Positions 25,587 to 34,293 of a stretch of 64,000 bases of DNA are shown in pieces. Under the pieces are notes generated by a model. The model did no database searches and had not been told where the DNA came from. It saw only the letters and a list, made by a program, of their open reading frames with translations. Every line of letters begins with the position of its first letter. Position 1 is the first letter of the stretch. Made by a program: the position numbers and the translations under genes. Location of the stretch: positions 1-64,000 of the forward strand of contig NZ_FNCP01000011.1 of NCBI RefSeq assembly GCF_900100785.1. Direction: 5' to 3'. This stretch comes from Desulfosporosinus hippei DSM 8344 (GTDB lineage: Bacteria; Bacillota; Desulfitobacteriia; Desulfitobacteriales; Desulfitobacteriaceae).

Positions 25587-26597
25587 GTGGATATAGGAAT
25601 GCTATCGCTTCTCGGAAAAACCATTTCACTCATGGAAAATCTAGGGTTTCTCTGGCTTGTACACACCGGGTACGAGCTTAATCTTTGGGAGGGCTTCCTG
25701 GAAGAAAGGAACAAAGAGGATTTCCTGGCCGAAAACCCGGATTGGGATCCTCTTTTGCTTGATCATTGGCTTGAACAAGCTAGAATACAAGAACTTGTCG
25801 TTTTAACTAAAGGAAAATATAAGCTTAGTAAAACGGGGAAGGCCATCCATGGTTATCGTAAATATGGCTTAGAGGCTATGTATAAAGAGTTTGCTCTCTA
25901 TTGGGGGGCTAGTTTTGCACAATTGCCGGAACTAATAAGACGCCAGATACCCCGGCTAAAGATGGATAATGAAATGGAGAATGAGCTTATTTCAAGAGCC
26001 TCAAAATCTTCAGAGTTCTTTGTCTGGCCTGTTCTTAGAGGGAAATGTGAAAAAGAAGACTGGCATTGTGTTTTAGATGTTGGTTGCGGTGAAGCAGGGT
26101 TACTACGCAGAATGGTTGAAGAATTTCCGAATTTAAACGGCGTGGGGCTTGAAGTTAACCAGTCGGTGGCTAATCGTGCTGCATTAGAAACAGAACTTTT
26201 TCAAGGGCGTATTCGAATTGAGGCAACGAATGTTTTTGATTTTAGAGATTCTTTAGAAACCTATGATTGTTGCCTGCTAAATAATCTTATTTACTATTTC
26301 ACTGGCCAACAGCGTTTAGATCTTTTGAAAACTGTCATGGATCTCTTAAAACCAGGTGGGCAAATTGGGATTTTGACGGCTCTAAGGGGAGTTAGTCCGG
26401 CATTCCAGATTTTCAAAACCCATATTCCCCAAAATTTGATGAGTTTTTTCCTTTCTTGTCATGATGGCTTTGAGGGATTGCCTTTGGAAAAAGAGGTGCT
26501 TAATCTATTAGAACAAGCTGGATTTACTGAGGTTGAGGTTATTCCTTTGCCCTTTAAAGTATCTCATTATTTTTTTGCCAGAAAACCATTAGCGTAA
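25587..26597 (+). CDS. SAM-dependent methyltransferase with N-terminal winged helix
   Basis: About 336 residues. The N-terminal 100 residues look like the dimerisation/winged-helix part of O-methyltransferases (LIHTGYELNLWEGF-like, then LSKTGKAI). The SAM-binding motif VLDVGCGEAGLLRRM lies near 170, the acidic GVGLEVNQ near 192, and LLNNLIYYF near 233. It would methylate a small molecule. Substrate unknown. I choose GTG 25587, preceded by GAGGTG, over GTG 25578. The gene heads a likely transcript with the following ABC exporter, so the methylated product might be exported. Confidence 0.8.
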   Translation: MDIGMLSLLGKTISLMENLGFLWLVHTGYELNLWEGFLEERNKEDFLAENPDWDPLLLDHWLEQARIQELVVLTKGKYKLSKTGKAIHGYRKYGLEAMYKEFALYWGASFAQLPELIRRQIPRLKMDNEMENELISRASKSSEFFVWPVLRGKCEKEDWHCVLDVGCGEAGLLRRMVEEFPNLNGVGLEVNQSVANRAALETELFQGRIRIEATNVFDFRDSLETYDCCLLNNLIYYFTGQQRLDLLKTVMDLLKPGGQIGILTALRGVSPAFQIFKTHIPQNLMSFFLSCHDGFEGLPLEKEVLNLLEQAGFTEVEVIPLPFKVSHYFFARKPLA

Positions 26598-26659
26598 ATT
26601 TGCATCAATAATTATTAGTTTCATTGAGAGTCTGGCCCCTTATAGAAAGTAGGGAGGAA

Positions 26660-27535
26660 ATGATCGAGGTAAAAGAACTGAGCAAACTATACCGCGAAGG
26701 ACAAGGGATAAAGAAAATTAGCTTTGACGTTGATCAAGGAAAGGCATTTGGTTTTTTAGGTCCCAACGGAGCAGGGAAAACCACGACAATACGCCTTCTG
26801 ATGGGGTTTTTAAAGCCTGATTCGGGGCAAGTAACGATTAACGGCCTGGACTGTTGGGAACAAAAAACAGAGGTTAAGAAGCTGGTCAGTTACCTTCCCG
26901 GTGAACTTCATTTTGTGGAAAGCTTAACAGCCTTGGAATTTCTTAGTCTTATAGCTGGTATGCATAGGAACCGTTTCCAGATAAAGAAGAACCAAAAGTA
27001 TTTTATAAATGCCCTCGATTTAGATTCGAAAATTCTAATTCGGAAAATGTCTAAAGGAATGAAGCAAAAGTTAGGTATAATTGCAGCCTTAATGCTGGAT
27101 GCTAAGGTGCTTATTTTTGACGAACCGACATCAGGATTGGATCCGTTAATGCAAAGAGTATTCATTGATTTAATCCTGGAGGAAAAGAAAAGGGGAAAAA
27201 CCATATTTATGTCATCCCATCAATTTCCAGAGATTGAGCGAACCTGTGAACATGTGGGGATAATTAAAGAAGGTAAACTTCTGGCCATAAAAAGTATCTG
27301 GCAGCTTAGAGAAGCAGAGTATCAGACATTTCAAATCGAAGTGGAAAGTGATGAGGATTTAGAGCTGCTAAAAGAGAGTCAGCTGAATTTGATCCCATTA
27401 CAAGGCAGATCATGTATCATTCGTGTTGCCGGCGAATTGGATAGTCTGTGGATGGCATTGGGTCAAGTTCATGTAGTTCGCTTTAAGCAACACTCCTTGG
27501 AGCTTGAAGAGGCCTTTTTGGATTTTTATAAATAG
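26660..27535 (+). CDS. ABC transporter ATP-binding protein
   Basis: About 291 residues. Walker A is GPNGAGKTT, the signature is MSKGMKQKLGIIA, and Walker B is VLIFDEPTSGLDP, followed by SSHQF. The C-terminal part (about 215-291) is the accessory domain of ABC-2 exporters. The natural start is ATG 26660 with GGGAGG 2-3 bases upstream, a short spacing. The upstream TTG 26624 has no ribosome binding site. It pairs with the following permease. Confidence 0.9.
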   Translation: MIEVKELSKLYREGQGIKKISFDVDQGKAFGFLGPNGAGKTTTIRLLMGFLKPDSGQVTINGLDCWEQKTEVKKLVSYLPGELHFVESLTALEFLSLIAGMHRNRFQIKKNQKYFINALDLDSKILIRKMSKGMKQKLGIIAALMLDAKVLIFDEPTSGLDPLMQRVFIDLILEEKKRGKTIFMSSHQFPEIERTCEHVGIIKEGKLLAIKSIWQLREAEYQTFQIEVESDEDLELLKESQLNLIPLQGRSCIIRVAGELDSLWMALGQVHVVRFKQHSLELEEAFLDFYK

Positions 27536-27580
27536 ATATTAGTTCTGATGAGAGATGATTAGACTTAAGGTGGGGTGACC

Positions 27581-28387
27581 ATGAACAGAGCATTATTTAG
27601 GGCAATGTTTAAGCAACACAAAAAAAAGATTGCTGTGATTTCAACCGGGATTGTTCTCTATGAAGGACTTTTAACTTGGGTTTATCCAGTGATTGCTGAA
27701 AATCCGGCTGTTACAGAGATCGCAGTATCATTACCGACTGCTGTAAAGACTGTGTTCGGAGTTTCTGAAAATGCACGTACAGATACATTTGAGGCGTTTA
27801 TATCCGGACAGTTTTTTGCGAGGATTTGGGTTATGCTCATGGCTGTTTATGGAATTCAAACAGCCAATAACTTATTAGCTAAAATGGTGGATGATTGCTC
27901 TATAGCCCTGCTTTTATCAACACCGATATCGAGAAGTGAGATACTTTCAACTCAAGCTGCCGTCTTGATTTTTTCGGGGGGGATATTGGTCACCGTAACA
28001 ATTCTGGGACTCTTCTTTGGTGCATCCCGCTCAGGGATTACCATCTGTCACGACAGGTATGTACGCTTAGGTCTTTTAGGATTCTCTTTTTTTTCCTTAA
28101 TCGAAACCTACAGCCTTTTTTTCTCGGCCTGGTTTGTTGAGGAGGAACGGGCATTAACCTATGCTGCAGGGTTAACTCTTATATTTTATTGTTTAGATAT
28201 TGTGGGAGGGCTAAGTAATAAATATTCCTGGCTGAAGAAAGTCTCTCTTTTTCAATTGTTTCAGCCTCAAGAAGTATTAGAGGGAACTAAAAATCCAGCT
28301 GGTTCTATTGTAGGACTTAATCTGGTTTCAATGGTTCTATGGCAGTGGGCAAAAAGGGTGTTTGAGTCACAGGATCTTGCTATATAA
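27581..28387 (+). CDS. ABC-2 type exporter permease
   Basis: About 268 residues, with hydrophobic segments near 20-38, 85-105, 130-160, 165-190, 195-215 and 240-258 of the reading frame. The layout resembles the exporter quinol-oxidase/drug type with a TPISRSEIL loop. ATG 27581 follows AGGTGGGGTG. The partner of the ATPase just upstream. Confidence 0.8.
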   Translation: MNRALFRAMFKQHKKKIAVISTGIVLYEGLLTWVYPVIAENPAVTEIAVSLPTAVKTVFGVSENARTDTFEAFISGQFFARIWVMLMAVYGIQTANNLLAKMVDDCSIALLLSTPISRSEILSTQAAVLIFSGGILVTVTILGLFFGASRSGITICHDRYVRLGLLGFSFFSLIETYSLFFSAWFVEEERALTYAAGLTLIFYCLDIVGGLSNKYSWLKKVSLFQLFQPQEVLEGTKNPAGSIVGLNLVSMVLWQWAKRVFESQDLAI

Positions 28388-28399
28388 ACCCATAAGTAT

Positions 28400-28447
28400 A
28401 ACCCTCCACAAGTTACCAGAGATAAGCTTACTTAGTGGAGGGTTTTT
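28400..28447 (+). terminator. Terminator after the ABC exporter
   Basis: A perfect 10-bp stem AACCCTCCAC/GTGGAGGGTT (28400-28409 and 28435-28444) is followed by TTT. Confidence 0.8.
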
Positions 28448-28475
28448 GAAATTCATATTAAATATATCTACACAT

Positions 28476-29672
28476 TTAACTAAGGATTCTAGGTTCATCC
28501 GGAAGCTTTTTTCGAAGGAAGGAGAAGTACATAACCAAGGCTAATAATGCAAAAATTACGGAGCTGCCGTACATATATACATATCCCAATTCTTGTGCTA
28601 TGAACCCGAGTATAACTGCCCCAAGTCCAATGCCTAGATCCATTGCCACTGCAAAAGTTGCATTAGCGGCTCCTCTCCGCTCAGGTGGTGATAAGGTTAT
28701 AACCAGAGCGTTTAAGATTGGCTGCACTGTTCCAAACCCCAGTCCGTACACCACAGCAACCAGTAGAAACATGGATAAGGAAGAGGCCATAGAAAGAAGT
28801 ACCAGAGCAACGACAAGCATAAGTATACCGGGGACTAAAAACCTCCGCGGGCCATACTTATCAGATAATTTCCCAATAATCGGGCGACCCAATAATAAGA
28901 CAAGGGCATAGACACTAAAGAATATTCCAATGTTATCTACCCCCCGGAAGCTTGCATATGCAGGTAAAAAGCTCACTATTCCACCATAGGTCAAGGTGAT
29001 AAAGAACAATACCAAGGCTGAAGGAATCGCAGTTTTTTCCAAGATGACGCCTTTTACACGCGGATCTTTCTTCTTGGCCTGTCTTTTGGGAGAAGTCTCA
29101 TAATTAATAAAAAATGAGCCTATCAAACCAAGACCTGACAGGATTGCTGAGCCTGCGAACAAAAGTGAGTAACTGTTATTTTTAACTAAATATAGCCCTA
29201 AAGCTGGTCCCAGAGACATTGCTATAGTAGCAGCTATCCCATAATACCCCATCCCTTCAGCACGCCTGGCTGCAGGGATAACGTCTGAAGCCATTGTTCC
29301 GGTAGCGGTTGTAGATGCCCCCCAACCAATACCGTGAACTGCTCTTATAGTTAACAAGGAAATAATCGTAAAGGCTAGGTTATAAGCAATCACTGAAACC
29401 AGGAAAATGGCGATACCGATTATTAAGATTAGTTTTCGACCTCTGTAGTCAAGCAGGTTCCCGAACCAGGGGCGAACTAGTACTGCTGAAAGTGTAAAAA
29501 TTCCAACGATTGTTCCGGCAATAGTTTCATTGCCTCCAAGACTTTGAGCATATAATGGAAGGGTTGGGAGCAGCATGTACATTGACAAAAACATTAAGAA
29601 TGAAACTAGGAGTATTAAAAAAAAGGTCTTACTCCATATCTGTTCGTTTTGTGAGGGATTAGCTTTGATCAT
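28476..29672 (-). CDS. Major facilitator superfamily transporter
   Basis: About 398 residues with twelve predicted hydrophobic helices. Motif A-like segments are GNLLDYRGRKLILI near 70 and GKLSDKYGPRRFLV near 275, one in each half. RAVHGIGWGASTTATGT in helix 4 is typical of drug:H+ antiporters. The likely start is ATG 29670-29672, with GAGGTGGTGTC upstream. The longer frame to 29720 adds 16 residues with no better signal. The substrate is unknown. Confidence 0.88.
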   Translation of the reverse strand: MIKANPSQNEQIWSKTFFLILLVSFLMFLSMYMLLPTLPLYAQSLGGNETIAGTIVGIFTLSAVLVRPWFGNLLDYRGRKLILIIGIAIFLVSVIAYNLAFTIISLLTIRAVHGIGWGASTTATGTMASDVIPAARRAEGMGYYGIAATIAMSLGPALGLYLVKNNSYSLLFAGSAILSGLGLIGSFFINYETSPKRQAKKKDPRVKGVILEKTAIPSALVLFFITLTYGGIVSFLPAYASFRGVDNIGIFFSVYALVLLLGRPIIGKLSDKYGPRRFLVPGILMLVVALVLLSMASSLSMFLLVAVVYGLGFGTVQPILNALVITLSPPERRGAANATFAVAMDLGIGLGAVILGFIAQELGYVYMYGSSVIFALLALVMYFSFLRKKLPDEPRILS

Positions 29673-29956
29673 TTGATGACACCACCTCGCTTTAATTATT
29701 GAGAGATAGCTTCGTAACAAGCTCCTGAACTCAATATACTATTTAAATGTTGTTATGACAACTAAATTATAAGAATATCTAATGGCATTTCAGGGAATTT
29801 ATCACTGTAAGAAATAAGTGACTAAACTCAGTAATAGTAAAATATAAGTAATAATTTTATTAATGCAGGAATTTTGCATTCTATGATCAAATTTATAATA
29901 GCTGATATTTGAGAACTGAAGTTAGTGGCACGAGGAGAATTAGAAAGGTCGGTAGT

Positions 29957-30346
29957 ATGAAAGAAGTTACAGCTGCAATAATTCTAAAAGATGGTCAAGT
30001 TCTGATTGCCCAGCGGGCAGGCGAAGACAAATTGGCTGGAAAATGGGAGTTTCCAGGTGGCAAAATAGAAGTAGGAGAGACCCTGCGAGAGTGTTTAAAA
30101 CGTGAGATAAATGAAGAATTAGGTGTTGAGGTAGAGGTTCTGGAACCTTTCGGAGAAAGTATTTATGAATATGAAAATGGAATTATCAAGCTTATAGCTT
30201 TTTGGTGTAGATGGACTGTCGGAGAATTTTCTAATCGAGTGCATAGCCAAATCCATTGGGTTTATCCAGTGGAATTAGATCGCTATGAATTTGCTCCTGC
30301 AGATGTCCCTTTTGCGGAAAAATTAAAAGGATTCCTAAAGAATTAG
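29957..30346 (+). CDS. mutT: Nudix hydrolase, MutT-like (8-oxo-dGTPase type)
   Basis: 129 residues from ATG 29957. The Nudix box is complete, GGKIEVGETLRECLKREI then NEELGV, matching GX5EX7REUXEEXGU. Together with AGKWEFPGGK it resembles MutT and CTP-pyrophosphohydrolase proteins that remove oxidised nucleotides. The 16 extra upstream residues in the frame lack a start signal. It lies 20 bases from the next gene, probably on the same transcript. Confidence 0.85.
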   Translation: MKEVTAAIILKDGQVLIAQRAGEDKLAGKWEFPGGKIEVGETLRECLKREINEELGVEVEVLEPFGESIYEYENGIIKLIAFWCRWTVGEFSNRVHSQIHWVYPVELDRYEFAPADVPFAEKLKGFLKN

Positions 30347-30365
30347 TAAAGTCAGGAGCTTAATA

Positions 30366-31535
30366 ATGAAGTGTAATTTAGCTGATCTAAATCATAAAAA
30401 CGTTGCTGCAGGCATTGCTTCGGGGCTTTTGGCAGTAACTGGGCCACCGGTAATTATTTTAGAGGCAGCATCTAAGGGTAACTTTACTCTGACTCAAACC
30501 ATTCTATGGATGTTCTCGGTCTATGTGTTTGGCGGAATTTATAGCATCTGGATTCCACTTTATTATCGAATGCCTATTGTGGGTGCTCATTCAATAACAG
30601 GTGTTGCTTTTTTAGCCACTGTTACCGCTCAATTTAGTTATCAGCAACTTATCGGTACCTATATTATTTCGGGTGTCTTAATGCTGGTCGTTGGTTATCT
30701 GGGAGTATTTTCAAAGCTAATTGATTACGTCCCCAAACAAATTATTTCCGTAATGTTAGCTGGGATGATAACTAAGTATATGGTTTCGTTTGTATCTTCG
30801 ATTCATCAACTTCCTATCGTTGGTGGAATTGCAATTGTTGTTTATCTGATTTTTAACAAAAGGAAGAAGTTCGTTCCTCCAATGGTTGCTGCTATTTTGG
30901 CAGGTTTTATTATGTTACTTTTGACACAACCCTTGAGCGTAGATATCCTATCGGCAGGGTTTGTAGTTCCAAGAGTTCAAATTCCTGAATTTGATTATTT
31001 GAGTTTTCTTTCCGTTTCCCTTCCTTTAGCGCTACTTATTTTGAGTAATGACGCTGCAGTAGGGATTGGTGCCTTAGAACAGAATAATTATCGCCCGCCC
31101 GTGAATCGAATTGTAACCTTAAGTGGAGCCTTTTCGATTATTACAAGTTTTTTTGGCGGACAATCAGCTAATGTAGCAGGAATGATGACAGCAATTTGTT
31201 CTGATGAAGAGGCAGGACCCCATGAATCACGCTATATGGGTGCAGTTGTCTCAGGGATTATCATAATTATATTTGGCTTATTTTCATGGCGGCTAGTTCC
31301 TTGGATTCAGGCATTGCCGGCAGGATTCGTTTCCATAGTTGTAGGGATTGCGTTGTTGGGCGTTTTTGGGAACAGTCTAGCTGTAGGGTTTTCCAAACCA
31401 TCGATGAAATTGAGCACGGCCTTTACCTTTATCATTGCCGTATCAAATTTTTCTATTGTTAATATTAGTTCCCCAGTTTGGGCATTAGTGGTAGGTACGA
31501 TTATTGCACGTTATGTTGAGGAAACCCAAAGCTAG
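30366..31535 (+). CDS. BenE-like benzoate/xanthine-superfamily membrane transporter
   Basis: 389 residues with about 11-12 hydrophobic helices. TGPPVIILEAASKGNFT near 22, the PIVGAHSITGVAF stretch near 72 and SNDAAVGIGALEQNNYRPPVNRIVTLSG near 226 are like BenE-family permeases of the nucleobase-ascorbate superfamily. Substrate is uncertain. Benzoate or another aromatic acid would be consistent with the UbiD operon further right. A terminator follows. Confidence 0.75.
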   Translation: MKCNLADLNHKNVAAGIASGLLAVTGPPVIILEAASKGNFTLTQTILWMFSVYVFGGIYSIWIPLYYRMPIVGAHSITGVAFLATVTAQFSYQQLIGTYIISGVLMLVVGYLGVFSKLIDYVPKQIISVMLAGMITKYMVSFVSSIHQLPIVGGIAIVVYLIFNKRKKFVPPMVAAILAGFIMLLLTQPLSVDILSAGFVVPRVQIPEFDYLSFLSVSLPLALLILSNDAAVGIGALEQNNYRPPVNRIVTLSGAFSIITSFFGGQSANVAGMMTAICSDEEAGPHESRYMGAVVSGIIIIIFGLFSWRLVPWIQALPAGFVSIVVGIALLGVFGNSLAVGFSKPSMKLSTAFTFIIAVSNFSIVNISSPVWALVVGTIIARYVEETQS

Positions 31536-31582
31536 CAACTCAAAACTGCAGATTAGAGAAAAGGTTTTTATCCGATAAAGAT

Positions 31583-31626
31583 AAGGTGCCTCGTCTAAAA
31601 AGCGAAGCACCCTTTACTTTTTTTTA
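31583..31626 (+). terminator. Terminator after the BenE-like gene
   Basis: AAGGTGCCTCG pairs imperfectly with CGAAGCACCCTT (31603-31614), followed by a long T run. Confidence 0.75.
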
Positions 31627-31848
31627 CTTATCGCTTACAAAGAACTGGATGGCTCAGGAGATAATGACTGCTGTTCGCTCTCAATTTGATACTACCAGAT
31701 TCGTTTAAGTAGTTATTGTTTCTTTTATAGTATAGAAAAATTTTTTGTAATCTATTATAATATTGTATAAATAATTCTAGCTTAAAATTTCTAGAAACAA
31801 AGGGATAATTAGATCAACCCATCTTAGTCCGCTCAGATGTATTCTTTA

Positions 31849-31857
31849 TGTTATAAT
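31849..31857 (+). promoter_or_regulatory. Extended -10 promoter of ilvBN
   Basis: TGTTATAAT is a perfect -10 with TGn extension about 140 bases before ilvB. The leader carries a CACGCA/TGCGTG hairpin (31883-31898) and a 15-codon ORF (31892-31939). No T-box consensus was found, and the rest of 31627-31999 shows nothing more. Confidence 0.55.
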
Positions 31858-31999
31858 TGAGGAAGTGGGAGTTGCGAAGTAGCACGCAAAAATGCGTGAC
31901 GAATTTATGGATATTTTGGTCAAGCTGTTCAAAAGATGAAGATTATTTGATATATTTGAATAATATATTTGCGCAGAAGAGAAAGTGAGGGTAACCAAT

Positions 32000-33700
32000 T
32001 TGATAATTACAGGAGCAGAAGCGATTATAGAGTCTCTAAAAAATGAAAATGTTGATGTGGTATTTGGCTATCCAGGTGGTTCAGTGTTGACGCTTTATGA
32101 TGCTTTGTATCAAGCAAAGTTTAGACATATTCTCACCAAGCATGAACAAGGAGCTGTCCATGCTGCTGATGGTTACGCTAGAGCTACGGGTAAGGTAGGA
32201 GTTGTTATCGCCACCTCTGGCCCAGGAGCAACAAATCTTGTAACCGGTATTGCTACTGCTTACATGGATTCTATTCCTTTAGTGGCTATTACGGGTCAAG
32301 TGTCCGTTCCTTTGATAGGGAGAGACTCCTTCCAGGAGGCTGATATTCGAGGAATCACAACCCCTATCACTAAACACAATTATTTAGTGAAAAAAGTCGA
32401 AGATTTACCCGGTGCCCTTAAAGAAGCCTTCTATATCGCCCGCACAGGCAGACCTGGGCCGGTTGTTGTTGATATTGCGAAAGATGTTTTTGCTGCTTCC
32501 TTTGATTACCAATACCCTGAAGAGGTCAAGCTGCGTGGTTATCGACCTGTATTTGAAGGTGATTCAAGTATCCTTGATAAGGTTCTGGCAGAAATGAGGT
32601 TAGCGCAAAAGCCCCTTATCTTTGTGGGGGGCGGTGTCAATCTATCCGATTCTTCTAAGGAACTTAAAGAGTTGATAGACCTTAGCGGATTTCCGGTCAT
32701 TTCAACCTTAATGGGCTTAGGCTGTTTAGCAAATGACCATCCCCAATTCCTCGGAATGGTTGGAATGCACGGAACCTATGCGGCAAATATGGCTACAACG
32801 GAATGTGATTTGCTGATAGGAATCGGGGTGCGTTTTGACGATCGAGTGACTGGGCTCTTGAGCGAGTTTGCGGCAAAAGCAAAAATTATCCATTTTGATA
32901 TTGATCCCGCTGAAATTAATAAAAACGTAATAGCAAACTTGCGTGTGGTTGGAGATATGAGGTGGTCGCTTCCAGCGCTTAACCAAGAAGTTAGGAATGT
33001 ATCAGATGAACTAAAAGGGCAAGTTCGAACTTGGCTGGAGAAAGTGCGTAATTGGTATAAGGAAAAGCCGTTAACTTATGTGCAAAACTCAGATTCCGTA
33101 ATGCCCCAAGCAGTTGTTGAGAAAGTGAGCCAATTAACCCAAGGTGATGCGGTTATCGTTACTGATGTAGGACAACACCAGATGTGGGTAGCTCAATTCT
33201 ATGGCTTTAAAAATCCCCGCTCACTGCTGACATCAGGTGGTCTCGGTACAATGGGTTATGGTCTTCCCGCTGCCTTGGGAGCACAATGTGGTCTTCCGGA
33301 TCGACCCGTTATTCTCTTTGTAGGTGACGGTGGGTTCATGATGAATTGCCAGGAACTGGCTGCTGCTGCAGAATTTAATTTTCCTGTGAAAGTTTTAATT
33401 CTAAACAATCAATGCCTGGGAATGGTAGCTCAATGGCAAAGAATGTTTTATGGAGGACGCTATTCCCAGACGAGTTTAAAAGGGTCGGCTACGGATTTTG
33501 TGAAATTGGCTGAGGCTATGGGTGTCGCTGGACTAAGAGTGTCTAAACCGGAGGAATTAGAAAAAACCTTGCAAGAAGCTCTGGCAATTCCCGGTCCCGT
33601 GGTGGTGGATATCCGGATTCCTGAAGTACTGGATGTTTTTCCGATGGTTCCAGCAGGTGCCTGTTTGGATCAGATGATGTTGGGAGGAATAGAAGAATGA
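32000..33700 (+). CDS. ilvB: Acetolactate synthase large subunit
   Basis: About 566 residues. The TPP-binding N-terminal part shows FGYPGGSVLTLYDAL and the catalytic Glu in KHEQGAVHAADGYARATG near 50. A central FAD domain follows, and the C-terminal TPP/Mg signature is GDGGFMMNCQELAAA with NNQCLGMV. It condenses two pyruvates to 2-acetolactate (or pyruvate with 2-oxobutyrate) in branched-chain amino acid synthesis. I start it at TTG 32000, which has GAGGGT 8 bases upstream. The GTG at 31985 would put that site inside the gene. The stop overlaps ilvN by 4 bases. Confidence 0.95.
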   Translation: MIITGAEAIIESLKNENVDVVFGYPGGSVLTLYDALYQAKFRHILTKHEQGAVHAADGYARATGKVGVVIATSGPGATNLVTGIATAYMDSIPLVAITGQVSVPLIGRDSFQEADIRGITTPITKHNYLVKKVEDLPGALKEAFYIARTGRPGPVVVDIAKDVFAASFDYQYPEEVKLRGYRPVFEGDSSILDKVLAEMRLAQKPLIFVGGGVNLSDSSKELKELIDLSGFPVISTLMGLGCLANDHPQFLGMVGMHGTYAANMATTECDLLIGIGVRFDDRVTGLLSEFAAKAKIIHFDIDPAEINKNVIANLRVVGDMRWSLPALNQEVRNVSDELKGQVRTWLEKVRNWYKEKPLTYVQNSDSVMPQAVVEKVSQLTQGDAVIVTDVGQHQMWVAQFYGFKNPRSLLTSGGLGTMGYGLPAALGAQCGLPDRPVILFVGDGGFMMNCQELAAAAEFNFPVKVLILNNQCLGMVAQWQRMFYGGRYSQTSLKGSATDFVKLAEAMGVAGLRVSKPEELEKTLQEALAIPGPVVVDIRIPEVLDVFPMVPAGACLDQMMLGGIEE

Positions 33701-34194
33701 AGCATACACTCGCTGTTTTAGTCGAAAATAAACCGGGAGTTTTAACCCATATATCTGGCCTGATAAGCCGTCGGGCTTTTAATATTGAGAGTATTGCGGC
33801 CGGTTATACGGAAGAAGCTGATACCACAAGAATTACTATTGTCGTGGAAGGGGATGAAATCGAGCAAGAACAGGTTGTAAATCAATTGTCAAAGCTTGTT
33901 GATGTCATAAAAATCAGTGATCTTACTGCAGTTGAATCAATTCAACGGGAGCTGGCCTTGATTAAGGTGAAAGCAAGTGCAGCAACCCGATCGGATATTA
34001 TTAATATTGTAGAGATTTTTCGAGCAAGCATTGTGGATGTTAACAGAGAAACAATGGTCATAGAATTATCCGGAGATGAAACAAAGATTGATGCATTGTG
34101 TCAGGTATTAGATGACGATCATGGAATTATCGAAATCGCGCGCACGGGAAAAATTGCTCTTTCTCGAGGGCCTATTCCAGCTAAAGAGCAGTAA
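33697..34194 (+). CDS. ilvN: Acetolactate synthase small (regulatory) subunit
   Basis: 165 residues. The N-terminal ACT domain carries HTLAVLVENKPGVLTHISGLISRRAFNIESI, with the valine-binding Asn/Gly region. The C-terminal half is the standard ALS_ss_C domain. It binds IlvB and confers valine feedback control. The ATG overlaps the ilvB stop as ATGA, so it is translationally coupled. The full length matches ilvH/ilvN types. Confidence 0.95.
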   Translation: MKHTLAVLVENKPGVLTHISGLISRRAFNIESIAAGYTEEADTTRITIVVEGDEIEQEQVVNQLSKLVDVIKISDLTAVESIQRELALIKVKASAATRSDIINIVEIFRASIVDVNRETMVIELSGDETKIDALCQVLDDDHGIIEIARTGKIALSRGPIPAKEQ

Positions 34195-34214
34195 GCAAAT
34201 CAGAGGTTTATATG

Positions 34215-34260
34215 AAAAAACAGGGTGTTTCGTGGATTAATGCGAAACACCCTGTTTTTT
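34215..34260. terminator. Bidirectional terminator between ilvN and the amidase gene
   Basis: A perfect 18-bp stem from AAAAAACAGGGTGTTTCG (34215-34232) to 34243-34260, with a 10-base loop. A and T runs flank both sides, so it can end transcription in both directions. Confidence 0.9.
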
Positions 34261-34293
34261 AGTGATTTTTTCGAAATGTAGTATTGATTTGGA

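Noticed and set aside
31627-31999. Possible T-box or attenuator before ilvB
   Set aside because: No T-box consensus and no terminator hairpin in the leader.
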